Below are positions 26,321 through 35,435 of a DNA stretch of 64,000 nt, piece by piece. The stretch spans positions 496,001 through 560,000 of the forward strand of contig NZ_CP017689.1 in assembly GCF_001831495.1 (NCBI RefSeq), read 5' to 3'. The notes below the pieces were generated by a model, which worked only from the letters and a program-made list of their open reading frames with translations, ran no database searches and was not told the DNA's origin. Source of the stretch: Thalassotalea crassostreae (GTDB taxonomy: Bacteria > Pseudomonadota > Gammaproteobacteria > Enterobacterales > Alteromonadaceae). Each line of letters begins with the position of its first letter. The first letter of the stretch is position 1. The translations under genes were made by a program, and so were the position numbers.

Positions 26321-27265
26321 TTAGACTGGAGCGCGTTGTGGAATTGGCCAATCATGGTCATTAAGAAGTCCTCGCTCATGCATACCACCTAACCCTTGAA
26401 GGCCGCCAGTATGCAAAAGTACTATTTTCGATTTTTCCGGAAAATAACCTTGTTCCAATAAGTCTAAAAACGCTAATAGCATCTTACCTGAATATACAGG
26501 CTCAAAAGGAATGCCCGTCTGCTGACTAAACTGATAAATTCTTTTAGCATCCTCTTTCTTGTATTTCGCGTAACCGCCTCGATGAAAATCATTTAATATT
26601 TGCCAGTTTTTAAATCTATTGTCGTCACTTTCGAGCAATTTATTGACTTCATCATCAAGATAGCCTTGTTGCTTTAGAACTGAAATACCCAGCAATTTAT
26701 GTTTGTTATTGTCGGCCTTTACCAATCCCGCCAATGTGCCACCACTGCCAACTGGCGTTAGCAGATAGTCAAAATCTGCTTGCTCATTTATCTCTGTTAT
26801 TACTTCACCCATACCAGGTAGAGCTAATTCATTACTTCCACCTTCTGGCACTATGTATGCGTTAGGATATTGTATTGATAGTTGATCGATATAGTCAGGG
26901 TTATCTCGTTGCTTGTAAGTTTTTCGGTCAACAAAATTTAGGTCCATTCCCCAATGCTTCGACCAGCGTAAGGTAAAGTTGTTTGCGTATTCTGGCTCAC
27001 CGCGAATAATTCCGATTGAGTTTAAATCTTGAACATTACAAGCATAAGCTAATGCGTGAATATGATTTGAGAATGCACCGCCAAAACTTAAAATGGTGTT
27101 TTTGTTTTCAGCTTTTGCTTGCAGCAGATTATATTTTAGCTTTCGCCATTTATTTCCCGAAATGACAGGATGAATTAGATCATCGCGTTTAATCATCACG
27201 CTTATATTGTGCTTATAAAATAATTGGTGATTGACCGGCTGTAATTGGCTTAATATCTTGTTCAT
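26321..27265 (-). CDS. PLP-dependent enzyme, ACC deaminase/D-cysteine desulfhydrase family
   Basis: A 314-aa fold-type II PLP enzyme. The Schiff-base lysine is Lys39 in ISGNKWRKLKYNL, the cofactor-stacking segment is SFGGAFSNHIHALA, and the phosphate loop is TPVGSGGTLAGL. Family members cleave D-cysteine or 1-aminocyclopropane-1-carboxylate to an oxo acid and ammonia. The exact substrate cannot be decided from the sequence, and D-cysteine desulfhydrase is the more usual activity in gammaproteobacteria. It stands alone, convergent with rplI and divergent from the MSHA locus. No other sulfur gene is near. Confidence 0.85.
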   Translation of the reverse strand: MNKILSQLQPVNHQLFYKHNISVMIKRDDLIHPVISGNKWRKLKYNLLQAKAENKNTILSFGGAFSNHIHALAYACNVQDLNSIGIIRGEPEYANNFTLRWSKHWGMDLNFVDRKTYKQRDNPDYIDQLSIQYPNAYIVPEGGSNELALPGMGEVITEINEQADFDYLLTPVGSGGTLAGLVKADNNKHKLLGISVLKQQGYLDDEVNKLLESDDNRFKNWQILNDFHRGGYAKYKKEDAKRIYQFSQQTGIPFEPVYSGKMLLAFLDLLEQGYFPEKSKIVLLHTGGLQGLGGMHERGLLNDHDWPIPQRAPV

Positions 27266-27354
27266 TAGCTACATTGTGTCAAATAACTGATTTACTTACC
27301 ATAATAACATCGACGGCTAATTTAATTTGATGCAACCTTTAATTAACAAATGTG

Positions 27355-27382
27355 TTGCACGCTTTGTGAAACTTGCCATAAT
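27355..27382 (+). promoter_or_regulatory. Candidate promoter for the MSHA assembly operon
   Basis: TTGCAC (27355-27360), a 16-base spacer and CATAAT (27377-27382), about 50 bases before mshI. The -10 is good and the -35 is weak. It is the best pair in the 169-base gap before mshI. Confidence 0.35.
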
Positions 27383-27434
27383 GGTATTGAATTAGCCTTA
27401 ATTTTGGGGTTTTATTGATAGGTAGTCGAGTTGA

Positions 27435-28343
27435 ATGCTGAATAGAATAAAAACAATTTTTTCAAGAAGCTCAAATAACAATCAGTTTGGCGTCGCCTTG
27501 CGAAGCCATATAGGCTCTTTTGCGATTAAAAATAAAGATGGTTCAAGTGCTGTTGATGAATACTTTACCGAAACAACTGAAACTGTCGGTGATTGGTTAG
27601 AGCAGTTGCTTGCCGAGCAAAAAGTCGCTGGCGAAGGTTATCTCGTATTGTCCGGTAATCATTATCATAATGTACAAATTAATAAGCCTGATTTACCTGA
27701 TGATGAAATTCCTGCTGCTTTGAAGTGGCTAGTAAAAGATATAGTGCCTATTGAACCTGATGATATGATTGTTGATTACTATGACTCTCCTGTTGTTGTC
27801 GCCGGTATTCAAAAGATTAATGTTATATGCTGTCACCTATCCCATCTAAAAAAGTTCACCGATAGTTTTAAACGTTATCAAAATAAATTGCTTGGCATCA
27901 TTACAGATGAATTTGCGTTTGCAAACCTTATAGAGGATTCAACTAAGCCTGTTATGTTGCTGTGTCAGCAACCTTTTGAGGATGTGTTTTTAATAATCGT
28001 ATTTAATGGGCAAATCTACCTAAGCAGAAGGCTTCGTGGTTTTAACGAGCTTGGTGGATATTCAGAACAACAATTGTCGGAAGGAATTTGCGATGCTTTA
28101 AGTGTTGAGTTGCAAAAGTCTATGGATTATTTTGAACGACAATTGAAGCAAGCGCCTATCAATGAAATTAAAGTATTACTGCCAATAAAGCATGAAAAAT
28201 TTGTTGTCGAGAAACTTAATCGTAACGCTAATATAGATGTAAGTTTGTTGCCATTACCAGAGTCATTTGAGCATATGCGTGCAGCAGCAGCTAGTGTCGG
28301 CGGTATGATGGAATTGCAAAAGGCCGGTGCAGAAGATGAATAA
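27435..28343 (+). CDS. mshI: MSHA biogenesis protein MshI (PilM-like)
   Basis: A 302-aa cytoplasmic protein with no membrane helix. The N-terminal FGVALRSHIGSFAIK segment and the alternating beta/alpha pattern fit the actin-like PilM/MshI family. This protein forms the inner-face ring of the pilus alignment complex with the following PilN- and PilO-like proteins. The ATG at 27435 has only a weak ribosome-binding site. Its stop overlaps the next gene by 8 bases (ATGAATAA). First gene of the MSHA assembly operon here. mshH, which precedes mshI in Vibrio, is absent. Confidence 0.85.
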   Translation: MLNRIKTIFSRSSNNNQFGVALRSHIGSFAIKNKDGSSAVDEYFTETTETVGDWLEQLLAEQKVAGEGYLVLSGNHYHNVQINKPDLPDDEIPAALKWLVKDIVPIEPDDMIVDYYDSPVVVAGIQKINVICCHLSHLKKFTDSFKRYQNKLLGIITDEFAFANLIEDSTKPVMLLCQQPFEDVFLIIVFNGQIYLSRRLRGFNELGGYSEQQLSEGICDALSVELQKSMDYFERQLKQAPINEIKVLLPIKHEKFVVEKLNRNANIDVSLLPLPESFEHMRAAAASVGGMMELQKAGAEDE

Positions 28344-28938
28344 ATTTCGTATTAACCTACTTAAAGATGAACTCGTTGCAGTTCAAACATGGCTTACATT
28401 AACTAATGTGGTGAGAATTTGGGTAGCATTTCTTTCGTTGTTGATCGTTTTTTATGCGGTTCTAAGTTATCAAAATAGCATACTTGATGATAACTATAAT
28501 GAGCTGAGAAAAAAGAAAGTGCAGCTTTCTAATCAACTAGAGCAATATGCAGAAGTAATTGAAACTCGAGTTGAAAATCCTAGAAAGGTGAACCAGCTAG
28601 CGAAGATGAAGTTTGTTTTTCAAAATAAGCAGATTTTGCACCGTCAGTTGACCGATAGAACTCAAGTTAGGGTGAGCGGTTTTGCTGATGTGATGACAGA
28701 GTTGGCTACTTACCACAATAGTGAAATCAGTCTTTCACAAGTAATCATTTCAGATGACAAAGTCAGTATGTATGGTGCAGCACGTAATGCTGATTCTGTG
28801 CCTAACTGGTTAACCGGCTTTGAAAAATCTAAATTTATGGCCGGCAAGAGCTTTTCGCACTTTGCGTTGTCGGTAAACGATAATGGTGACACCGAATTCG
28901 TCGTTCGTTCTGAACTTGAAAAAGGGGAGAATGAATAA
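28336..28938 (+). CDS. PilN-like MSHA biogenesis protein
   Basis: A 200-aa inner membrane protein with a short cytoplasmic start (MNKFRINLLKDEL, the conserved PilN INLLP-type motif that binds PilM) and one membrane helix (about residues 28-48). A coiled coil (about 52-85) and a periplasmic ferredoxin-like domain follow. The start at 28336 overlaps the end of mshI; an earlier in-frame GTG at 28327 has no better signal. It fills the PilN position between MshI and MshJ, although many annotations leave it unnamed. Coupled to mshJ by TAATG. Confidence 0.82.
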   Translation: MNKFRINLLKDELVAVQTWLTLTNVVRIWVAFLSLLIVFYAVLSYQNSILDDNYNELRKKKVQLSNQLEQYAEVIETRVENPRKVNQLAKMKFVFQNKQILHRQLTDRTQVRVSGFADVMTELATYHNSEISLSQVIISDDKVSMYGAARNADSVPNWLTGFEKSKFMAGKSFSHFALSVNDNGDTEFVVRSELEKGENE

Positions 28939-29615
28939 TGCAAAAACAATGGTTTGTGTGGTCAGAGCGTTTTTCAAAACTAAATATACGTGAGCAATAT
29001 ATTATTTTGTTTGCCATGATTATCGTCAGCTATTTGCTGTTTGACGCTTTGGCATTGCAAAGTAGTAATAAGCAAGCGAATCGCCTTGAAAACTCAATCA
29101 GTACCTTAACTAATGAGAATCGAGTATTGCAATTAGAGGTAGTCAAAGCTCAAACGACTTTGGCCAATGACCCTAATAAAGCGCTCGATCAGCAAATTGA
29201 GCAGTATCAAAAGAAATTATCGCAATTAGATAATGATTTAATGTCATTAACCAATGAGCTAATTGAGCCAACTGAAATGCGTGCGGCATTGCAAGATATG
29301 CTTAAATTGACGCCTAAAGTTAAACTTGTATCATTTGAGTCACTTGCACCAGCACCTTTAATTAAGGAAGAGCTAAATTCGGCAGGTGAGGTTACACAAG
29401 CAACCAGTTCGCAAATTAACTTATATCAGCACGATTTTAATGTCACTTTGGAAGGTAGTTATTTTGAGTTAAGAAACTACCTTAAAAACGTTGAAAAGAT
29501 GCCGTGGTCATTTTATTGGCATGAATTCCAATACAGTATAGAAAAATATCCAAACGCGATATTAAATATAAAAATGTATAGCTTAAGTACGCGTAAGGAG
29601 TTCATCGGTGTTTAA
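28938..29615 (+). CDS. mshJ: MSHA biogenesis protein MshJ (PilO-like)
   Basis: A 225-aa protein with a cytoplasmic N-terminus, one membrane helix (about residues 21-40), a long periplasmic coiled coil (about 45-105) and a C-terminal ferredoxin-like domain. The last part holds LEGSYFELRNYLKNVEKMPWSFYW, a PilO-type segment. It should dimerise with the PilN-like protein to span the periplasm. Its start overlaps the previous stop by one base, and its end overlaps mshK by 8 bases. Confidence 0.85.
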   Translation: MQKQWFVWSERFSKLNIREQYIILFAMIIVSYLLFDALALQSSNKQANRLENSISTLTNENRVLQLEVVKAQTTLANDPNKALDQQIEQYQKKLSQLDNDLMSLTNELIEPTEMRAALQDMLKLTPKVKLVSFESLAPAPLIKEELNSAGEVTQATSSQINLYQHDFNVTLEGSYFELRNYLKNVEKMPWSFYWHEFQYSIEKYPNAILNIKMYSLSTRKEFIGV

Positions 29616-29928
29616 AATATTTTTTACATTAAGTGTATTGGCTAGCACCTTTTTGATTAATTCAGCCGTGTTTGCCGCTGAAAAAGATCCGACTAAACCG
29701 CTGACAAAAACGGTAATTGATGCGGAAACTGCACAGCAACATCTCGTTTTAAAGTCAATTATGAAAACAAGTAATACTAGAAAAGCGATTATAAATAACA
29801 AGACCGTTAAGCTCGGCGATCGCATAGGTGAATTTACTGTCATTGATATAAAAAAACGTAGTGTTACTCTTCAAAGTAATGAAGAGACCATCGAATTGTC
29901 ATTGTTTAATCAAGCTTTAATAAAATAA
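29608..29928 (+). CDS. mshK: MSHA biogenesis protein MshK (PilP-like)
   Basis: A 106-aa periplasmic protein with a signal peptide (about 1-23, cut after VFAA). The mature start holds DPTKPL, like the DPF-P motif of PilP proteins. A small beta domain follows (LKSIMKTSNTRKAIINNKTVKLGDRIGEF). It should join the inner membrane ring to the secretin. The start is GTG at 29608, with AAGGAG 7 bases upstream inside mshJ. Followed after 12 bases by mshL. Confidence 0.83.
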   Translation: MFKIFFTLSVLASTFLINSAVFAAEKDPTKPLTKTVIDAETAQQHLVLKSIMKTSNTRKAIINNKTVKLGDRIGEFTVIDIKKRSVTLQSNEETIELSLFNQALIK

Positions 29929-29940
29929 GTAGAAAATAAT

Positions 29941-31626
29941 ATGAAAAAGCATTTGTTATTCTCAGTCATCTTTTCCTCTGCGTTCACGCTGTCAGCATGT
30001 TCAAGTACAGCGCCGCAAGAAGATAACAAACAAGTAGATCAAGAGCAGCCTATGGATGTACTTGATGATGCTGTGACTGAAGAGAAAGAAGTTAAAGCAA
30101 AACCTTTAACGCAAGTACCTTTGGCAGTCCAACAAGATATTATGCAACAAGGTTTGTCCCAGGCTAGAAATTCTTTAATGTCAGAAAAGCGAATGGATGT
30201 TGCTGCGAACCAAATCCCTGCGACTAGCTTCTTTTCTGCAATCGTAGATGGTACTGATTATTCTATTGCGCTTCACCCAGAAGTTAGTGGTGATATTACA
30301 CTTAATTTAAGTGATGTAACTCTTTCTGAGGTTTTAGATATTGTTCAAGATATCTATGGTTACGATATAAAACGCAATAACCGAATCATCCAAGTCTATC
30401 CAGCCGGCATGCGTACACAAACCATCGCCTTAGATTATTTATTTATAAAACGGTCAGGATTATCTTCTACCAGTGTTAATTCAGGCGGCGTTTCTAGCAA
30501 CGACCCTAATAGTGGTGGCAATCAAAATGGAAATAATGGCCAAACCAGCAATAACAATAATGGCTCAAACGGCGGTAATAGTAGTAATCAAGGCAATGGC
30601 CAAGATCAGCGCAGTGGCATTAACATTTACACGGAAAATGAATCTGAATACTGGCAAGAGTTAGAAGACACATTGGCATCATTAGTAGGCACCGAAGGTG
30701 GTCGAAATGTTATTGTTTCGCCGCAATCTGGTTTAGTGACAGTAAGAGCATTGCCTAATGAAATTAAAGCGATTGAAGCATTTTTAAAACAGTCTCAAGA
30801 ACATTTACGTCGTCAGGTCATAATCGAAGCTAAAATCCTCGAAGTAACATTAAATGACGATTACCAACAAGGTATTTCGTGGAGTGCAATTGGCGAAGCT
30901 GATAGCGCTGATATTGGATTTTCAACCGGCGGTAATATTGTAGGAAACTCAATATCTACTGCTATTGGCGGCTCTGGTAGTTTAGCGATTTCAGGCACCG
31001 ATTTTTCAGGATTGATTACCTTGCTTTCAACTCAGGGGCAGGTGCAAACATTATCAAGCCCGCGAGTAACAGCGACTAATAACCAAAAAGCTGTGATCAA
31101 AGTTGGTGAAGATGAGTACTTCGTTACAGAAGTCTCGAGCACTACGGTGACAGGTAATGCAACAACGGTTACACCTGAGATTGACCTAACACCATTCTTT
31201 TCAGGTATTGCCTTAGACGTAACGCCGCAAATAAATGAAACTGGTGAAGTTATATTGCACGTTCACCCATCAGTAACTGTCACTACTGAACAGCAAAAAA
31301 GCTTAACACTTAATCAAGAGACCATTGTGTTACCACTTGCTCGCTCTCGAGTTAGAGAGTCAGATACGATAGTGAAAGCTAAATCTGGTGAAATCATAGT
31401 TCTTGGCGGTTTGATTGAATCATCAAAAACAGACATTGAATCGAAAACACCGTTCCTAGGTGATATACCATTTTTGGGTGAACTTTTTACCAATCGAAGT
31501 GAAGCGGTTGTTAAGAAAGAGTTAGTTATATTGCTTAAACCTATTGTTATTGGCAAAGCTACTTGGCAAGACCAAATAAAAGAGGCTCGCTCATTATTAC
31601 AAAAATGGTTCCCTGAAAGCGAGTAA
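29941..31626 (+). CDS. mshL: MSHA outer membrane secretin MshL
   Basis: A 561-aa secretin of the type II/IV family that forms the outer membrane channel for the pilus. The signal peptide ends in LSAC with Cys20, so it is a lipoprotein. An N-domain of STN type (about 98-150, LSDVTLSEVLDIVQDIYGYDI) precedes a low-complexity Asn/Gly/Ser linker (about 178-222). The secretin core follows (VIIEAKILEVTL to the C-terminus, with SSPRVTATNNQKA and GEIIVLGGLI). The linker is a notable disordered insert. In the operon it lies between mshK and mshM. Confidence 0.93.
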   Translation: MKKHLLFSVIFSSAFTLSACSSTAPQEDNKQVDQEQPMDVLDDAVTEEKEVKAKPLTQVPLAVQQDIMQQGLSQARNSLMSEKRMDVAANQIPATSFFSAIVDGTDYSIALHPEVSGDITLNLSDVTLSEVLDIVQDIYGYDIKRNNRIIQVYPAGMRTQTIALDYLFIKRSGLSSTSVNSGGVSSNDPNSGGNQNGNNGQTSNNNNGSNGGNSSNQGNGQDQRSGINIYTENESEYWQELEDTLASLVGTEGGRNVIVSPQSGLVTVRALPNEIKAIEAFLKQSQEHLRRQVIIEAKILEVTLNDDYQQGISWSAIGEADSADIGFSTGGNIVGNSISTAIGGSGSLAISGTDFSGLITLLSTQGQVQTLSSPRVTATNNQKAVIKVGEDEYFVTEVSSTTVTGNATTVTPEIDLTPFFSGIALDVTPQINETGEVILHVHPSVTVTTEQQKSLTLNQETIVLPLARSRVRESDTIVKAKSGEIIVLGGLIESSKTDIESKTPFLGDIPFLGELFTNRSEAVVKKELVILLKPIVIGKATWQDQIKEARSLLQKWFPESE

Positions 31627-31629
31627 CTG

Positions 31630-32541
31630 ATGTATTTGTATCACTTTGGCTTAACTGAGTTGCCGTTTACTCTAACGCCGAATACAAATTTCTTTTTCGG
31701 GCTTCAGCCTCATAATGAAGCCCTAGAAGTGTTACTTGTTGCTCTGAAAAATGGTGAAGGGTTTATAAAAGTTACTGGTGAAGTTGGCACTGGAAAGACA
31801 TTAATTTGTCGAAAGCTTTTGAATGAGATCCCTAGTCATTTTGTTACCGCTTATATACCTAACCCTTATTTACAGCCCGATGAATTAAGAAGAGCTGTGG
31901 CAATCGAGTTAGGCATTAAACAGGCACAGAGAATGAATGTTAACTTGTTAAATGACCGCATTCAAAAACGTTTACTTGAGCTTAATAATGACAATCACTC
32001 AGTGGTTTTAATATTGGACGAAGCACAAGCTTTACCAGAAGAGAGCCTCGAAGCATTGCGTTTATTTACCAACTTAGAAACAGAGAGTCGAAAACTTTTA
32101 CAGGTTGTACTATTCGCACAACCTGAACTAGACCAACGATTGAACGAGCAAAAATTTAGACAACTGAAACAGCGAATAAGTTTTTCTTATAAATTACGTG
32201 CAATGACAGCACATGAAGTTAGTCATTACATAGAACATAGATTACGAGTTGCAGGTTATAAGGGAAATGATTTATTTACCCACAGCATTTGTAAAAAGAT
32301 TGCCAAAGCAAGTAAAGGGATCCCACGATTGGTTAATGTCATTTGTCACAAAGTTTTAATGCTTACCTATGGTCAAGGAAAATACCAAGCAAGTGCTAAA
32401 GATATCAAGCTCGCGATTAAAGATACTGAGTCAGCCAAGCAAATTGGATTTTTCCGTTGGCCGTTAGTCGTTGCGACTTTAGTGAGTGCGACGGTAGCTA
32501 TCTCAGCATTAGGACTTAATTATATCGAGGTCGTGTTATGA
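31630..32541 (+). CDS. mshM: MSHA biogenesis ATPase MshM (ExeA-like)
   Basis: A 303-aa AAA+ protein of the ExeA/GspA family, which helps insert or assemble the secretin. Walker A is GEVGTGKT (about residues 52-59), Walker B is VVLILDEAQAL (about 127-137), and sensor-like ISFSYKLRAMT follows. A C-terminal membrane helix (about 278-300) suggests anchoring. It starts 3 bases after mshL and overlaps mshN by 4 bases. Confidence 0.92.
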   Translation: MYLYHFGLTELPFTLTPNTNFFFGLQPHNEALEVLLVALKNGEGFIKVTGEVGTGKTLICRKLLNEIPSHFVTAYIPNPYLQPDELRRAVAIELGIKQAQRMNVNLLNDRIQKRLLELNNDNHSVVLILDEAQALPEESLEALRLFTNLETESRKLLQVVLFAQPELDQRLNEQKFRQLKQRISFSYKLRAMTAHEVSHYIEHRLRVAGYKGNDLFTHSICKKIAKASKGIPRLVNVICHKVLMLTYGQGKYQASAKDIKLAIKDTESAKQIGFFRWPLVVATLVSATVAISALGLNYIEVVL

Positions 32542-33713
32542 GCGTTATTAATGAAATGCTTAAAGATCTTGATGAGCGCAAAGATGGCGCGGGTAAAGCA
32601 GAGAGTCAACACAGTCGTTATGTTGTAACGCAGCAAAAAACAAACTATGTGATGCTAATTTCAGTAATTTTGCTGACCGCACTAATTTCCGTATCGGCGA
32701 TGTATTATATGCAAAATTCTTCCAATAACGACAAGGTTATTGGTGAGGATATTAGTAGTGAAAAATTAAACTCTCAACATCTAGTAAAAGCACCTGTTGA
32801 AAAAATAAGCCAAGGTGAAGCTGCTGCCACTGAGTTAGTGGTAAGCAATTCTCAAATTGATAACAATGAGAATAACGATAAACTTGCTGCACAAACAGTT
32901 GTCGTAGCAACAGAACAAGTAGTTGAAGAGAAAACTGCAGTGACACAGGCGATAAAGCCAAAGATTGTTAAAACAGTCGTTAATAGTGAAAAAGATAAAA
33001 ATGAAGATATAGCAGTTAATGCTATTAAAAATAACGTCGTAAAGCAGCAAGACACAGAAATAGTAGCCAAGCCAAAAATTGTTAAAAGCGCCACCAGGCC
33101 TAATGTGAATTCGAGTTTAACCATTTCGAAAAAGCAACCTACGCCGGCGGAACTTGCTGCCACTAAGTTAAGCCGTGCAAAGAGCGCATTAAATGATGGC
33201 AAGTTACCTTTAGGTGAATCACTGCTTGAAGAAGCAATTATTTTACAACCGTATTTATTCGAAGCTAGACAAGAGTTGGCTGCACTTTGGTTTGGGCAGC
33301 AACGCTTTAATCATGCGAAAAATCTATTACGCCAAGGCATAGTAATTTCTCCGATGCATGCCGAGTACCGACTGATGCTTGCTAGGATCCTAGCTACTGA
33401 AGGGAAGTACACTCAAGCATTTAGAGTACTGAATGAGCTTGATGATAATAATGCGATAGATTATCAACTAGCGTTGGCAAATATGGCTGTGCAAAGTGGT
33501 CATCATTCGGCTGCGATTAGTGCCTATAATAAATTATTAGTCATGCGCCCTGACCAAGGTCGTTGGTGGTTAGCATTAGCGATATCGTATGATAGTAATG
33601 AACAATATAGTGGTGCGATAAGCGCCTATAAAAAAGCAATTGCATTAGATCAGATGTCAAAAACATCGACAGATTTTGCACTGCAGCGTCTGGCCGAGTT
33701 AGGAGAGAATTAA
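32538..33713 (+). CDS. mshN: MSHA biogenesis protein MshN (TPR)
   Basis: A 391-aa inner membrane protein. The N-terminal SVINEMLKDLDER motif is typical of MshN/GspB-like partners of MshM. One membrane helix (about 35-57) is followed by a long low-complexity linker rich in Lys, Val, Asn and Gln (about 60-205). A C-terminal set of tetratricopeptide repeats (about 210-385) ends the protein. It probably works with MshM in the periplasm. Overlaps mshM and, by one base, mshE. Confidence 0.88.
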   Translation: MSVINEMLKDLDERKDGAGKAESQHSRYVVTQQKTNYVMLISVILLTALISVSAMYYMQNSSNNDKVIGEDISSEKLNSQHLVKAPVEKISQGEAAATELVVSNSQIDNNENNDKLAAQTVVVATEQVVEEKTAVTQAIKPKIVKTVVNSEKDKNEDIAVNAIKNNVVKQQDTEIVAKPKIVKSATRPNVNSSLTISKKQPTPAELAATKLSRAKSALNDGKLPLGESLLEEAIILQPYLFEARQELAALWFGQQRFNHAKNLLRQGIVISPMHAEYRLMLARILATEGKYTQAFRVLNELDDNNAIDYQLALANMAVQSGHHSAAISAYNKLLVMRPDQGRWWLALAISYDSNEQYSGAISAYKKAIALDQMSKTSTDFALQRLAELGEN

Positions 33714-35425
33714 TGGCAACACCAAAATTAAAAAAACGTCTTGGTGATTTATTGGTTGAAGAGAATATTATTTCTGAAGACCAACTTAGCCATGCATTGC
33801 AGTTACAAAATACCACTCATCGTAAGCTAGGTGATTCTCTAATAGAGTTAGAGTTTATTAGTGAGAGACAATTATTACAGTTTTTGGCGAAGCAATTAAA
33901 TTTATCTTTTATTGATATCACTCAACGATTTATTTCTCCAGAGGTAGTTGGTTTACTTCCGGAAGTTCATGCTCGTAGATTGCGCGCATTAGTACTTGAG
34001 TTTGATGACAGCACAGTATTAGTTGGTATGAGCGACCCTGCAGATTTAGGTGCGATTGATCAGCTTGAAGTGTATCTTGCCCCTCGAACCATCAGTTTAG
34101 CGGCTGTTACAGAATCTCAATTGTTTAACGCCTTTGATAATTTATATCGTCGTACCGCTCAAATCGCATCTTTTGCCAGCCAACTTGAAGAAGAGTATCG
34201 TGATAGCGCCGATATCGATTTTAGTAATATCGGTAGTGGTGAAGATAGCAGTGATGCAACGGTTGATAAACTACTGCAATCAGTATTTGAAGATGCCGTG
34301 CAGATGCGAGCGTCAGATATACATATTGAGCCAGAAAAAGACCAATTGAGGATCCGTCAACGTGTTGATGGTATTTTACAAGAAAGCGTCATCGAGCAAG
34401 CAAAAATAGCCAACGCATTAGTTTTAAAATTAAAGCTAATGGCAAAGCTCGATATCTCTGAAAAACGATTACCACAAGACGGACGCTTTCATTTGCGTAT
34501 CAAAGGTCACGAAATTGACGTACGTATGTCAACCATGCCGGTGCAAATGGGTGAGTCTGTGGTTATGCGTTTACTTGACCAAACCGATGGCTTAATCACC
34601 TTAGAGCAATCAGGACTGCCACAAAACTTAATCGATAGAATCAGGATTCAAATCACCCGCCCCAATGGCATGGTTTTAGTTACAGGCCCAACAGGCTCAG
34701 GTAAAACAACGACTCTTTATGCGGCGCTTTCTGAGCTTAATCAGTCAACCAAGAAAATCATTACGGTGGAAGATCCGGTCGAATACCGACTGCCAAGAAT
34801 TAACCAAGTACAAGTTAGTGACAAAATAGGGCTCACTTTTTCAAGAGTTTTACGTACAACATTGCGTCAAGATCCGGATATTTTGATGGTTGGTGAAATG
34901 CGGGATAATGAAACCGTCGAAATTGGTTTGCGTGGCGCTTTGACCGGTCATATGGTGTTATCAACACTGCATACTAATGATGCTATCAGCAGTGCTATTC
35001 GTTTACTTGATATGGGCGCTCCTGGGTTTTTAGTTAGCTCATCTTTGCGCGCTATATTAGCTCAACGTTTAGTCAGAAAGATTTGTCATAGCTGTAAGAC
35101 AAAATACGAATTAAAAGTTCAAGAAAAGATTTGGTTAGAAAACTTAAGTGGCGCACTAAGCGAAACTACTTATTACTGTGGTGATGGCTGTCAGTCATGT
35201 AACTATACCGGCTATCGCGGTCGTGTTGGCGTATTTGAATTACTTGAACTCGACGACACTATGATGGATGCGCTTAAGCGAGATGACACTGTTGCATTTA
35301 CTTTAGCGGCTCAAAATAGCGAAAACTATCGACCTTTAGCATTAGCAGCCTATGATTTATCTCAACAGGGTGTAACAACTGTTGAAGAAGTTTTACGTTT
35401 AGCTGAAACGCTAGATTTAGGTTAA
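33713..35425 (+). CDS. mshE: MSHA extension ATPase MshE (GspE/PilB family)
   Basis: A 570-aa hexameric ATPase that drives MSHA pilus extension. The N-terminal 60 residues (KKRLGDLLVEENIISEDQL, then HRKLGDSLIELEFISERQL) show the two tandem MshEN motifs that bind cyclic di-GMP in V. cholerae MshE. The core has Walker A GPTGSGKTTT, the Asp-box, Walker B (ILMVGEMRD) and a four-cysteine zinc site (CHSCK, then CGDGCQSC). So the pilus is probably switched on by c-di-GMP. Coupled to mshN by TAATG; mshG follows after 10 bases. Confidence 0.95.
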   Translation: MATPKLKKRLGDLLVEENIISEDQLSHALQLQNTTHRKLGDSLIELEFISERQLLQFLAKQLNLSFIDITQRFISPEVVGLLPEVHARRLRALVLEFDDSTVLVGMSDPADLGAIDQLEVYLAPRTISLAAVTESQLFNAFDNLYRRTAQIASFASQLEEEYRDSADIDFSNIGSGEDSSDATVDKLLQSVFEDAVQMRASDIHIEPEKDQLRIRQRVDGILQESVIEQAKIANALVLKLKLMAKLDISEKRLPQDGRFHLRIKGHEIDVRMSTMPVQMGESVVMRLLDQTDGLITLEQSGLPQNLIDRIRIQITRPNGMVLVTGPTGSGKTTTLYAALSELNQSTKKIITVEDPVEYRLPRINQVQVSDKIGLTFSRVLRTTLRQDPDILMVGEMRDNETVEIGLRGALTGHMVLSTLHTNDAISSAIRLLDMGAPGFLVSSSLRAILAQRLVRKICHSCKTKYELKVQEKIWLENLSGALSETTYYCGDGCQSCNYTGYRGRVGVFELLELDDTMMDALKRDDTVAFTLAAQNSENYRPLALAAYDLSQQGVTTVEEVLRLAETLDLG

Positions 35426-35435
35426 AAGATAGATT

